Shown here piece after piece: positions 28,001-37,399 of a stretch of 64,000 bases of DNA. The notes below the pieces were generated by a model that saw only the letters and a program-made list of their open reading frames with translations, did not search any database and was not told where the DNA came from. Source of the stretch: Campylorhamphus procurvoides (lineage: Eukaryota; Chordata; Aves; Passeriformes; Dendrocolaptidae); the NCBI GenBank assembly GCA_013396655.1, contig WBMV01006629.1:131157-195156 (forward strand), given 5' to 3'. The first letter of the stretch is position 1, and each line of letters begins with the position of its first letter. A program made the position numbers and the translations under genes.

Positions 28001-31000
28001 GTTCCATTTGCAACACTAATTTCCTGTAAGGCTTTATATTAATTGTCTGCAGTATTCACATGATTTTTCTGGAAAAGTTTAAAGGTGCTTGCCTGAATTA
28101 GACATCTCCTGATTTTGCCTGGAATAGAGTTAATTTTCTTCATAGCAACTTGTAAGGTGCTATGCTCTGGATGCTGATAACACAGGGATGCTTAGATATT
28201 GCTGAACAGTGCTTACACAGCATCAAGGCCTTTTTTCTGGTTCTAGTAATACATGAAAGTAAAATAATTATTATAAAATTCTAGAAATTTCACTGCAAAT
28301 GGAAAAAATTATGGAAATATCTATAGAAACACATAAAAAAATATGTTTGTTTTAAACAAACTGTATTATTTTGCTGATTTAATGGCATCCCTTTAAGAAA
28401 ACTTACATTCCAAGTCATGGTACAGTAGCTCAAAGTCTTCTTTTGTTTTAGGGTTCAGTTTTCGCTCATACTCCCTTCTGAATTTTTCTTCTCTTTCCCT
28501 TTTCTTCCGTAATTCTTCTTGCGCCTCCCATGCCAGCCTTAACCTCTTTTGCTCCCTCAGATTTTGTACTACATTTATAGCATGCCAGCGACGGAAATAC
28601 TTCTGTAATACTATGACCTAAATGTGATACAACACCAAAGAATTGTGAATTTCAAACAAAACAGCACAGTCTTTTGTTCTTAACTGTTCTTTCTTTCTAG
28701 AGGCCTAACTGTATTTTCTAAGATGTCTTGTACTGAAACTAATATAAATGTTACAAAATCATGTAGTAGGCATGTAGTACTAGTTTAAGCACTAGCATGC
28801 TTACTCATTTAGGTAACTGCCAGAGTTTAGCCAGTGAGTATAGTGGATAGACTAGGTTCATATAACCAAGTCAAAATATAAACTACATTCACATATCCAC
28901 TGTCCTTTTTCAAAGCTCCCCTTAAAAGTATCTCTTGCCACGTATTGCCTTTATTTTTTTCTCTTCCTCATCTATCAATTTACATTGTGGGAATGTAGAC
29001 ACATATTTGGAAAACTTTTTTTAGATTCCTCGATACAAAAATCAACACACACACAAAATCAACTGCATTTTATTTGTAAACAAATAATAAAAGTGAAATT
29101 ACTAATGCTGTTATGACATAACTTAAGAAAGAAAATGAAATCATCTACCTTTCCATGCTGCGGGTATTGAAAATTAGGGAAAGGTCTACAGTACATTAAG
29201 GGTGAGTAATGCACAAGCCTCACCTTCTGCCAGCTGAATTAGCACTTGCAATAGTCAGTTTAGTCCGATCAATACCACAAGCTAGTAAGCATTGTTCTGC
29301 ATGAAAGCTATCAAGCACAAAATTATACTAATGCAGTTACACTGTCTCTAGTGATATCTTAACCTAACACTTCTCTTGAATATATCTTCAGATTTGAATA
29401 TGGACCTACACTGTGCAAATCATCAACTTGAACCAACACCAAGCTGATGTCTCTCTACTGTGCATTAAAAATTACCTATAGATACATTACAGATTTCAGT
29501 AAGTGGCACTAAGTATCACAGTAAGATATATTAGTAGTCTTGAGGAAAGGGTTACCTATTTGTGTTCTACTTCTACAACATGCTTATTGCCATCAGCTGA
29601 TGCTGACCAATTCAAGAAGTTCTTACAGAAAACTTCTACACAGAAGATTTCGAAGATCTTAGCAACCATTTCAATACAATTATCAATACAATTATCCTAC
29701 TAAGACACTTGGGGAATCAACTGTTTCTCCATTCAGTTAGATTCAAACTGTCTATTTTAAGCAATCAAATAAATAACTAGAGCATTTACAAAGCACTGTT
29801 CCACCTAATACAGCTCAGAGAGTACTTGAGTTAGATTTGCAGTCACTGAATACATGGTTGCCACAAAGCAATTCAGAATGGCTAAATGGCATCTTCCGCA
29901 CAATGAATATACAGAACCTTTCATCAGAATCACTTGTATAAGGCAACTCAGTGCACCAGAAAACCCCACAGACCCATTGCATGTATTTAAAGAGCTCAGT
30001 TCTACCTTAATGTTAAAGCAGGGAGCTTGAGCAGAATCCAAAATGGATAAGTTTGCCCAAGGTAACCCAGCAAGACTGTTAAAGAAGAACACAAAACCCA
30101 AAAGCTGGATGCAGATTTCCTAAGTCCTAACCTAAATACTTCATCCATTTCAGGCTATACATTAAGCAAGTACCCTAGGTTCTACCAAAGAGATCATGAG
30201 AATGCCATAGCAACAAGCCTGTTTAATCCCTAATACTCTACATGGAAACTTAACTGTCAGTGTAAGACAGAAAAAAATAAATTCAGAATTCTTAATATTT
30301 AAGAAATCACAAAGTATCAGATGTCACTAAAACCATAGAGCAAACACATGCTTCCCCCATATCTGGAAGATTACAAAACATGAGGATAAGGAGACATTTT
30401 ACAGTTCACTTTTAAATTCAATCTCTGAATATGCTGAATATTCATTAAATATTCAGATAACCTTCATAAAGTATGGCTTTACAGACAGTTTCAAACAGAT
30501 AAGGACTTACTGCTTCAAGTCTCCGTCTGTGGTATTCTTCTGCTGTAAAATACTTTCCAGGACTTATTAGTTTGTCAGTCATGTTTGACACATAAAGGCC
30601 AATTTTAGTCATCTGTGTTGATGTTGTATTTCTTGTTTGTTGTGGCTTATTTTTTCCCCAAACCGTCTGGGGAAAAAAATACATGTCAGATTATAAGAAA
30701 ATACACAGATTTTTTAACTCATTACAAAAAGCAGCAAAATTAGTTATTTGTAATAAGAATCACAACACTAATATTTATCCACTAAATACTCCCATTTGCA
30801 CACTTATTTCTGATCTACTTCCTCCTTCCTATCAGAAATAGTGTCAACATTTTATTCCATTTGGAAAAAAAAAATCTAAAAAGATACTACAAAACCATTA
30901 CCTGTGTTTCCCTACAAAATAACTGAATTCCTTTGTCAGGTCGTTTTTGGCCTCTTGTTTGTGACCCCGCATTATGAAATTCCACTCCTGTTCTCATGTT

Positions 31001-31441
31001 CCTAAATCCACCCAGAAAAGGTTTCTTACAGGTAGGTCTTTCAATTTTTACAACTACTTCTTGGAATGAATCAGAATCTGTTAAATGGAAGTTCCAAAAT
31101 AGAAATATTGTTTCACATTTCAATATTGTAACACATCAAGATTAAAGCACAATTTATGTACCCATACATATGCAAGAATGGCATCTACCTGTTTGTACTT
31201 TAACAGTTAGGACATCAGGCATGTGGTAATCCTGTTGAACCACTTTCCCAGGAAAACATTCCTCATTCTCAGACTGGATAGCTTTATCTGGCGCTGCAGA
31301 GCCGGCAGGCTCTGGAACCAGAGGCTTCTCTGATGGGTCCCCATTCTTGGCCTCTCCGTCAGCTTTTCCCTGTAAGGGGGGTTGCTCTGCACCTGACCCC
31401 TCCGATGTAACTTCCAAGGAATTATCACACGCATCCTCCAT
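12832..31441 (-). CDS. IQUB: IQ motif and ubiquitin-like domain-containing protein (IQUB), ten coding exons
   Basis: IQUB is an axonemal protein associated with radial spoke 1 in sperm flagella and motile cilia. Ten exons (31189-31441, 30902-31077, 30511-30666, 28407-28617, 24804-24979, 19815-19985, 18264-18440, 17054-17302, 15179-15364, 12832-13011) total 1,935 nt, giving 644 residues plus stop. Every junction has a usable acceptor and GT donor and keeps frame. From residue 76 onward it aligns collinearly with mammalian [23 protein letters not shown], an IQ motif at 196-208 ([13 protein letters not shown]), coiled-coil regions, [29 protein letters not shown], a CxxC-x20-CxxC pair at 455-482, and [14 protein letters not shown]. 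Human IQUB is 791 aa. The missing length is the N-terminal part including the ubiquitin-like domain: residues 1-84 are acidic and low-complexity, and an in-frame TGA lies two codons before the ATG. Expression is probably driven by the GC-rich promoter with an RFX X-box. Confidence 0.95.
13672..13689. repeat. Poly(T) tract with one undetermined base
   Basis: Seventeen T followed by a single N in IQUB intron 9. This is an assembly-uncertain homopolymer. Confidence 0.9.
15179..15364 (-). CDS. IQUB: IQUB coding exon 9
   Basis: The acceptor is CATTTCAG|CTTCCA and there are 62 codons. It contains [30 protein letters not shown] and [13 protein letters not shown], strongly conserved with human IQUB. 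The donor is GAGAAG|GTAAAA. Confidence 0.95.
17054..17302 (-). CDS. IQUB: IQUB coding exon 8 (CxxC pair)
   Basis: The acceptor is TTTTTAG|GTTCCA and there are 83 codons. It encodes [14 protein letters not shown] followed by CHSC and, 20 residues later, CRLC. That spacing is the same as I recall for human IQUB and suggests a zinc-binding knuckle. It ends [16 protein letters not shown] at GTACTG. Confidence 0.95.
18264..18440 (-). CDS. IQUB: IQUB coding exon 7
   Basis: The acceptor is TTTTCAG|GAACTT and there are 59 codons. [16 protein letters not shown] and [15 protein letters not shown] match the mammalian protein closely. The donor is CTCAAG|GTATTA. Confidence 0.95.
19815..19985 (-). CDS. 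IQUB: IQUB coding exon 6
   Basis: The acceptor is TATTTGAAG|TGTGCA, a weak pyrimidine tract. The 57 codons include [20 protein letters not shown] and [15 protein letters not shown], matching human IQUB. The donor is GTGAAG|GTACGT. Confidence 0.93.
24804..24979 (-). CDS. IQUB: IQUB coding exon 5
   Basis: The acceptor is TATCTGCAG|TATGG. The split codon gives Leu, then [20 protein letters not shown] and [20 protein letters not shown]. It ends CTTGATAAG|GTCAGT in phase 0. It is collinear with human IQUB. Confidence 0.93.
24980..28115. other. IQUB intron 4, left part
   Basis: AT-rich intron. Several open frames of 60-110 codons occur on both strands, but none resembles a protein family I know. 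No repeat was recognised apart from the LTR scrap that follows. Confidence 0.5.
28116..28240 (+). mobile_element. Avian ERVL-type LTR fragment
   Basis: The phrase GATTTTGCCTGGAATAGAGT with TAATTTTCTTCATAG, then ...CTTACACAGCATCAAGGCC, matches the abundant bird LTR beginning TTTTGGCTGGGATAGAGTTAATTTTC. Only about 125 bp remain, in IQUB intron 4. There are no retroviral genes. Confidence 0.7.
28407..28617 (-). CDS. IQUB: IQUB coding exon 4 (IQ motif)
   Basis: The acceptor is CACATTTAG|GTCATA. It encodes the IQ motif [13 protein letters not shown], a predicted calmodulin-type binding helix. Next comes a charged helical stretch ([20 protein letters not shown]), then [16 protein letters not shown]. 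It ends with one base before GTAAGT. This exon falls in none of the longer open frames but is clear from similarity and phase. Confidence 0.95.
30511..30666 (-). CDS. IQUB: IQUB coding exon 3
   Basis: The acceptor is TTTCCCCAG|ACGGTT and there are 52 codons. It contains [20 protein letters not shown] and [18 protein letters not shown], very close to the mammalian sequence. The donor is GAAGCA|GTAAGT. Confidence 0.95.
30902..31077 (-). CDS. IQUB: IQUB coding exon 2
   Basis: The acceptor is TTTAACAG|ATTCTG. The split codon gives Asp, then [34 protein letters not shown] and FCRETQ, all collinear with mammalian IQUB. It ends ACACAG|GTAATG in phase 0. The intron separating it from exon 1 is only 111 bp. 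Confidence 0.95.
31189..31441 (-). CDS. IQUB: IQUB coding exon 1
   Basis: It starts [17 protein letters not shown] and is rich in Glu, Pro, Gly and Ser. It ends DVLTVKVQT plus one base at ACAG|GTAGAT. The last residues match the TVTVQT that follows the ubiquitin-like domain in human IQUB, but no ubiquitin fold precedes them. The in-frame stop upstream (TGA GAA ATG) fixes this as the first Met of the frame unless an unseen exon splices in. Confidence 0.9.
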
Positions 31442-31781
31442 TTCTCAAAGCATTGGCTGCACGGGTTTAACCTTTCTACAAGAATAATCACAGATTAAAA
31501 ACTGCATACTAGCCCATTTCTGCTACCAAACTAATATCCAGAAGAGCTTTTCCTGTATCAATTCCCAAAGAGAGAGAGCAGCAGAGGCCTCTGCTCCCAC
31601 CGAGCAGAGACCACTTGTGGCGGTGGTGATCGAACACAACACCCAAGGCAGGAGCCAGCACAGCTCTCTCTCTTTTCACACCCCCCTCGCTCTCTACAGA
31701 ACAGGACTGCGCAGGGGGGAACTGCGCACAGACACATCTTTAGGGTTTTCCCAGCTGCCCCCGAAGTGACACGGGCTCGAA

Positions 31782-31953
31782 NNNNNNNNNNNNNNNNNNN
31801 NNNNNNNNNNNNNNNNNNNNNNNNNNNNNNNNNNNNNNNNNNNNNNNNNNNNNNNNNNNNNNNNNNNNNNNNNNNNNNNNNNNNNNNNNNNNNNNNNNNN
31901 NNNNNNNNNNNNNNNNNNNNNNNNNNNNNNNNNNNNNNNNNNNNNNNNNNNNN
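31782..31953. other. Assembly gap (172 N)
   Basis: A run of undetermined bases inside the IQUB 5' GC-rich region, directly next to a tandem repeat. The length may be arbitrary. A 5' untranslated exon could be hidden here. Confidence 0.99.
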
Positions 31954-32020
31954 AGAGATCCCACAGACCCCACAGACCCCCACAGACCCCACACCCCACC
32001 AGAGACCCCACAGACCCCGG
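31954..32020. repeat. CCCCACAGA-type minisatellite at the gap edge
   Basis: Seven or so imperfect copies of a CCCCACAGA-like unit. The minus strand carries repeated GGGG runs, so quadruplex formation is possible. This probably explains why the assembly broke here. Confidence 0.85.
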
Positions 32021-32061
32021 CCGACCTGCCGTCCCGCGGCGCTCCGGGCCGGCGCGGCCCC

Positions 32062-32075
32062 GTCTCCACAGCAAC
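32062..32075 (+). promoter_or_regulatory. RFX X-box in the IQUB promoter
   Basis: GTCTCCACAGCAAC fits RYYNYY-N2-RRNRAC exactly and matches 10 of 14 positions of the ideal GTTGCCATGGCAAC. RFX2/RFX3 sites of this form control cilium genes. It lies in the GC-rich region about 620 bp upstream of the IQUB start codon. Confidence 0.6.
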
Positions 32076-32300
32076 CCGGGCGGTGGCGGGGCAGGGCAGG
32101 GAGGGGAAGGGGCCGGGCCTGCTGCCCCACAGGGCCCGGGGGCGAGGAGAGGGAGCAGGGAGCGGGAAGCGGTGGGGAAGGGCGAGGAGCCTGCCCGGCT
32201 CCGCTCGCCCGCAGCAGCCGTGCCCCGGCCGGCACACACCGAGGGCAGCGGTGAGGAGCTCGAACCAGCCTACGGCGGCGTTCACGTGGAAAAACGCGTT

Positions 32301-33742
32301 TTTTTCATTCCGTTTACACGGCAGACAGTAGCAGAAGTGGTACTAAGCCCAAGAACTGTGTCCTGAATATGATAAAGGCGGTTGTGTTTGAATGCTGCCG
32401 GCCTTTCCACTGCTCCATCAGTTCCCAGCTGTGTGGCAGGGCCTGCCTGTGCTCCCCTGAAAGCGCTGGTGCCAGGACTGACGCTGGGAAATGGAAATTA
32501 AAGACACTTAAACCAGAATACAAACCAAATGAAACTGAATTTCGTGGTGTTTCTGACACAACTCTTGCAAATGTTTGAGCATTCTGAACTGAGGGGACAG
32601 TGTCACTTCACACAACTGTTTCAGAGGTGAAATACAGAGTTGTGTTGCAATTCTGGGAGAATCCTGAAAAAAGTATTTCAGCAGCCATTTAAGTTATATC
32701 CATACTCAATAACTGAATGACATGATCACTATAACCATGTCTCACAGGCATTGTTAGGCACTTGAACATGAGCCTGCTTTCCATCAAAATGACAGAAATT
32801 TCCAATCATTACTGGTAATGCTCTTTTTTCTAAGTCCTGGATTGAACTTGAACTCAGGCTAGAAAAGGATCAGCATTAATCCTGTAGAAAATACTGTCAT
32901 TTTTGTCACTTCGTCACTATTACACAGTCAACTGGATTAAACATTTGAACTAATTTTCAAGTTGCAATACAATTTTTCCTTTTTTCTAATGAAATATCAC
33001 AAGCTGTTTATAAAATAATAATAAAAAAGGCAGCTTTCACTCATCTCCCTTTGAACATCCTCAGAAATTATGCCAAAGATTACCATGGTGTCATGTTCAG
33101 AACACAGCCACTCAGGATAGGTTAAGCAGCACAGATGGCAGGTTAGAAATGACAGAAACCTCAGTACTGCTGCTACTTGGCAATGGAAAAGTTGTTTTTC
33201 TGGTTTAACAGGCTCTGTCTCTATTAGGTCCCATCCTTGCAGATAAGGTGATTTTTCAGTCATATGACAACTTCAATTAGATGATCTCAAAGTGTTTTAA
33301 AGATCTGAAGCTTAAAGCAATTTACAACATATAATGACAAAATCTTCTGCATCATTATGTATTTCAAAAAAGTTCAGTGAATGCCCGAGTAATGAAAGAG
33401 TTAAAAAAATTCCAATAATTGTCACCATAATCTGACAACTTTCCTTTCTCCCCACGTACAATATTTCATGCCAGTATCATTCATACTAGACTTTGGGGGC
33501 TTTATTATTTTATTTTGACTCCTCTCAGGTCAGCTCAATACTGATTACCTAAACCCATTAATTTTCATTACTCATGTGACAGTATTCACCCTCATTTAAC
33601 TCTGTAATCCTTTAATATTTCTCACGTGAAAACTGTTTGTTAACTGCAGCAAAGTCCTCTTCTGGAATGCCATCTAGTGGTTTTATGTAGGAAAAGACCA
33701 GGTTCTACCTTTGTCAAGACTGAAATAACCTTCAAAATAAAC
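32301..33742. other. Intergenic DNA between the IQUB promoter and the solo LTR
   Basis: AT-rich with no recognisable gene or repeat. Short open frames only. Confidence 0.5.
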
Positions 33743-33747
33743 CAAGG

Positions 33748-35087
33748 TGTCGTGGGTTTATCTGGTTAGGGGTTTTTTTTTATATAAGAGGAAGATTGGC
33801 GTCTGTTGGAAGCCTCTGGAAGTTTCCCTCCATCCTATAGAGCAGGGCCAATGAGGGCCAGCTCCGAGGAAAACTTCCTGCTTTTGAACCATTAAGTTAC
33901 GCCCCTGCGTGAAAACATATTTAAGAAGTTGTGGCGCAGTTAGAATGGGGCAGCCATGGGTTAACAACATCACAACGCAGACATCAAGGTCAGTGCAGGA
34001 GGAGAAGAGGAGAAGGAGGGGGAGGGACCCCACGGATCAGGGAGTGGACTTAAAACTATTTTTCCCTGAATACGTTGGTGATGACCATGGTGATTACGAG
34101 TTGTCCCCTCGAAGTCCATGGGATCCATCGGGGTGCAAAAACCCCCCTGTCGGAGCAGGGGGAGGCATGAAAGAAGCTGTTACCTCGTGGGAGGCCCCCA
34201 AGGTGGAGTAGAGTCGTGCAGAGATTTGCAGCTGAGACCCACAGAGGGAGAGGACCCACGCTCAGCAAGAGGAGCCCCCAAGGTGGAGCAGAGGCCCTGC
34301 AGAGATCTGCAGCCGAGACCCACGGAGGGAGAGGACCCACGTTGAGAAGGAGACCCCCCAAGCTGGAGCAGAGTCTCGCAGAGATTTGCAGCGGAGACCC
34401 ACGGAGGGAGAGGACCCACGCTGAGCAGGAGACTCCCCAAGGTGGAGCAGAGCCTTGCAGAGATTTGCGGCTGAGACCCATGAAGGGAGAATCCCATACT
34501 AAGTAGGTACAGGCAGTTTTTCGTGAGAGACTGCACCCCATGGAATGACCCACGAGAGAGCAGAGGATCTCTCTCTCGTGGGGGGGACCCCACGGAGCGC
34601 AGGGGAAGGACTCAAAGATGTAATTTCCCTGTGACCGTGGTGATGACTGTGGTGAAGCGAACTGTCCCCTTTGCAGCCCACAGGAAAACCCCCTGAGACA
34701 GAACTGTTGCTTGAGTTTTGGACTTAGATCTGCGAATGGCTGACCCTGCAACAACTGACTGTAAACCTTCCATTCCCCTGTCCCTCACACCATCAGAGAA
34801 AGGAGGGGGCATGGACAGATCGAGGGGTGCTGGTGGTGGGAAAGTGTTTCTAACCTGTTTTTATTTCTTAGTTTTAGTTTTTAGTTTGTTAGTAATAAAT
34901 TTAAGCATTATTCTAAGTTCTGCTTTGCCCGCAGTGTTAATCAAAGCTCCTCTTTCGGTTGTTATCTCTAGCCGTAAATTACTAGCTGGTTTTCTTTTCT
35001 TCCCTCTGGAAGGTGGAAGGGGGTGGGGGAAGGCCTTGAAGGAGTTTTGCTGGACATCAGGCATTTATTCAGGGTCAAACCACGACA
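33748..35087 (+). mobile_element. Complete solo LTR of an avian endogenous retrovirus, with 5-bp target duplication
   Basis: It begins TGTCGTGGGTTTATC and ends GGTCAAACCACGACA, giving TG...CA ends within imperfect inverted repeats. CAAGG flanks both sides (33743-33747 and 35088-35092) as a 5-bp target duplication, which favours an ERVL-type element. Length is 1,340 bp. There is an AATAAA at 34894-34899 in the 3' third, a TATATAAG at 33781, and an 80-bp tandem array inside. No gag, pol or env sequence adjoins, so recombination between two LTRs has removed the provirus. Orientation is taken from the position of AATAAA. Confidence 0.9.
34203..34497 (+). repeat. 80-bp tandem repeat inside the solo LTR
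   Basis: About 3.7 copies with period 80, 80 and 79 (starts 34203, 34283, 34363, 34442). Each copy contains GCAGAGATTTGCAGC, GAGACCCACGGAGGGAGAGG and CCCCCAAGGTGGAGCAGAG-like segments. Such arrays in LTR U3 regions often act as enhancers. The long open frames across it arise from the repeat period and are not genes. Confidence 0.9.
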
Positions 35088-35572
35088 CAAGGAAACAAAA
35101 TATTTTCCACTATTTCAATTTTAAAAATCTAAAAATGTCTGTAATTATAGTAATAATAGTTGGGGGAAAAACAATGATAAAAAAATTTAGTGAAAATAGT
35201 TGCTCAAGTCAGTATGCCAAGAACACTGCTTTTCTACTGACCTACTCCCCCAATACCAATTGCATGAAATACTATATAAATAGGTAATTAATCATTTATA
35301 ATAATGATGTCACAGGAAAAATTATAGGTCTAATGACTATGAAAAGTCTGCTGTGACCAATAAATTGTGTCATGTAAGTAGTGCATGTATAAATATTTAA
35401 TAAATTCAGATTTTTGTCATATAGCTATATTCTTATCAACTTGCAGGAATTTTACTAATGGTCCTGAAAAAACAACACAGGTAAAGGCAAAGCTGCACAG
35501 TACGCCTACAATTAGTTTGGAGTTTTACATTAGGGTTTATAAGCTTAAATCTTTAAACAAAAGTTTTCAGAA

Positions 35573-36540
35573 GAATCATAAAATATCCTGAGTTGGAGTT
35601 GGAAGGGACCCATAAGGATCACTGAAGTCCAACTGCAGACCCTGTGCAGGACATCTTCAAGATCGCATCGTATGTCCCAGATATTGTCCAAACGCTTCTT
35701 GAACTCTGGCAGGCTTGGTGCCATGACCACTTCCCTGGGAAGCCTGTTCCAGTGCCTTTTTCTGTTACCTAACCTGTATCTCCTGACTCGGTTTCACGCT
35801 ATACCCTTGGGTCCTCGGTCACTGGTCACCAGTGCCTGTTCTTGCACATCCCCTCATGAGGATGCTGAAGGCTGCAGCAAGGTTTCCCCTCAATCACCTC
35901 CAGGCTGAAAAGCCAAGTGACTTCAGCCACGCCTCAGATGACTTCCTCTCTAAGCCCTTCACCATCTCCATTGCCCTACTTTGGACACTCTCCAATAACT
36001 TAGTATCTTTCCTATATTGCAGTGCCCAGAACTGCCCACAATATTCAAGGTAAGGCTGCCCAGCTCAGAGCAGAGTGGGACAATCCCCTCCCTCGACCAG
36101 CTGGCAATGCTTTGCCTGATGCCCCCCAGGAGAGGGTAAGCCCTCCTGGCTGCCAGGGCACTGCTGACTTATATTCAAATTGCTGTCAACCAGGACCCCC
36201 AGATCCCTTTCTGTGGCACTGCTTTCCAGCATCTCATTCCCCCGTCTGTCCATACATCCAGGATTGCCCCATCCCAGGTACAGAATCCAGAATTTCCACT
36301 TCTTGAACTTTGTATGGTTGATGATTGCCCAGTCCTCTAATTTGTAGAGCACTCTCTGCAAGGCCTCCCTGCCTTCAAGTGAGTCAACAGCTCCTCTGAG
36401 TTCCGTGTCATCTGGAGACTTGCTTAGTATCCCCTTTCCTGTGTCCTGTTCAAGTAATTTATGAAGATGTTGAAGAGCACAGGGCCTAAGATGGAGCGCT
36501 GCAGAACCCTGCTAGTGACAGGTCACCAGTCTGATGTTAC
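35573..36540 (-). mobile_element. CR1 LINE 3' portion (about 970 bp)
   Basis: It starts AATCATAAAATATCCTGAGT then TGGAGTTGGAAGGGACCCAT, the reverse complement of a CR1 3' end. It continues through a long ORF2 C-terminal region, with minus-strand peptides such as SSATERDLGVLVDSNLNISQ and SPGGHQAKHC. Frameshifts are present. It is the longest CR1 copy in the window. Confidence 0.93.
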
Positions 36541-37264
36541 TCATTTACTCTATCACTTAACACTCAAGGTCTGAATCAGTAATATACAAATATACATCTA
36601 CACAAACCCTTTGGAAGATCCCAATACTAAAGATTATGCTACAGGTGTTATGCTAAGTATGGTAACCTACCTGCTAACCAAGAAGCCTGTTGCTGTTGAG
36701 GAGTCATATTCTTTCTCCCCCTCACCTCTCCAATCTTGGGTCTTTCCAGCACTTTTCACAACTCAGCAATAGTATTTAGTTACACGGGCAGCAAAGTCAG
36801 CCAGTTCAGGATAGGAATTCAGCTGAAATCTAAAAACCTGTTATTTTTGATAAGCGTAGCCTTCACGGCATCAGATCGCTGATCTCAGTATCTGCACAGC
36901 CATAAAGACCCTATCAGGGAGTAGCAAAAATACACAACCAAAGGTGGAACAAAAGGGCAGCATCATACTTTTCTTTAACTTTTGATTTTCATTTCAAGTG
37001 TCCTGTAATATCCGTAACATACAGATTATAAAAATAACTTGGATTGAGGCACAAATACTTAGTTGATATAAACTAGAAACAAGTAAATAAGCCAAAGCTT
37101 GTAGAACTGCTAAAAAGAATTTTCTTAAAAGCATTTTTGCAATACATTGGAAGCAGTGCTTAGATTGCTAAATGAAAGTGGACATTAGGACAAAATGTAT
37201 TTTAATGAAGTTATTATCTTTAATTTAAAGACAGCTGTCAGTAACAATAGATTAATAATTAACT

Positions 37265-37270
37265 TTTATT
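37265..37270 (-). terminator. Candidate NDUFA5 polyadenylation signal
   Basis: AATAAA on the minus strand 28 bases after the stop codon. This would give a very short 3' untranslated region, so a more distal signal may be used instead. Confidence 0.3.
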
Positions 37271-37297
37271 TTTACAGAGGTTACACCATTTTGAAAA

Positions 37298-37399
37298 TTA
37301 TATTGGCCATCTCCACTGGTCAGAAGGAGGTTCTTCAACTAGAGGCTCCCACGGTTTCCACTGTATCATTTTTCTTGCCAGGGAAAGCTCATTTTCAGC
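37298..37399 (-). CDS. NDUFA5: NDUFA5 coding exon 5 and stop
   Basis: The acceptor is TATTAACAG|GCTGAA. Thirty-three codons [20 protein letters not shown] through DQWRWPI, then TAA. Confidence 0.97.
   Translation of the reverse strand, partial: AENELSLARKMIQWKPWEPLVEEPPSDQWRWPI

Larger units (their letters stand above)
31560..32300 (-). promoter_or_regulatory. IQUB: GC-rich promoter (CpG island) of IQUB
   Basis: The sequence switches abruptly from AT-rich to GC- and CpG-rich over about 700 bp upstream of the IQUB start and contains GGGCGG-like boxes. No TATA box was seen. This is the expected form of a CpG-island promoter for a ciliary gene. The transcription start cannot be placed because of the gap. 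Confidence 0.7.

Noticed and set aside
31558..32285. Open frames of 160-225 codons around the IQUB promoter
   Set aside because: They run through the block of N and CpG-rich DNA, so the open length is artificial.
34056..34754. 232-codon minus-strand open frame
   Set aside because: It lies wholly inside the solo LTR and its tandem array. The product is a repeat-derived pattern with no viral or host similarity.
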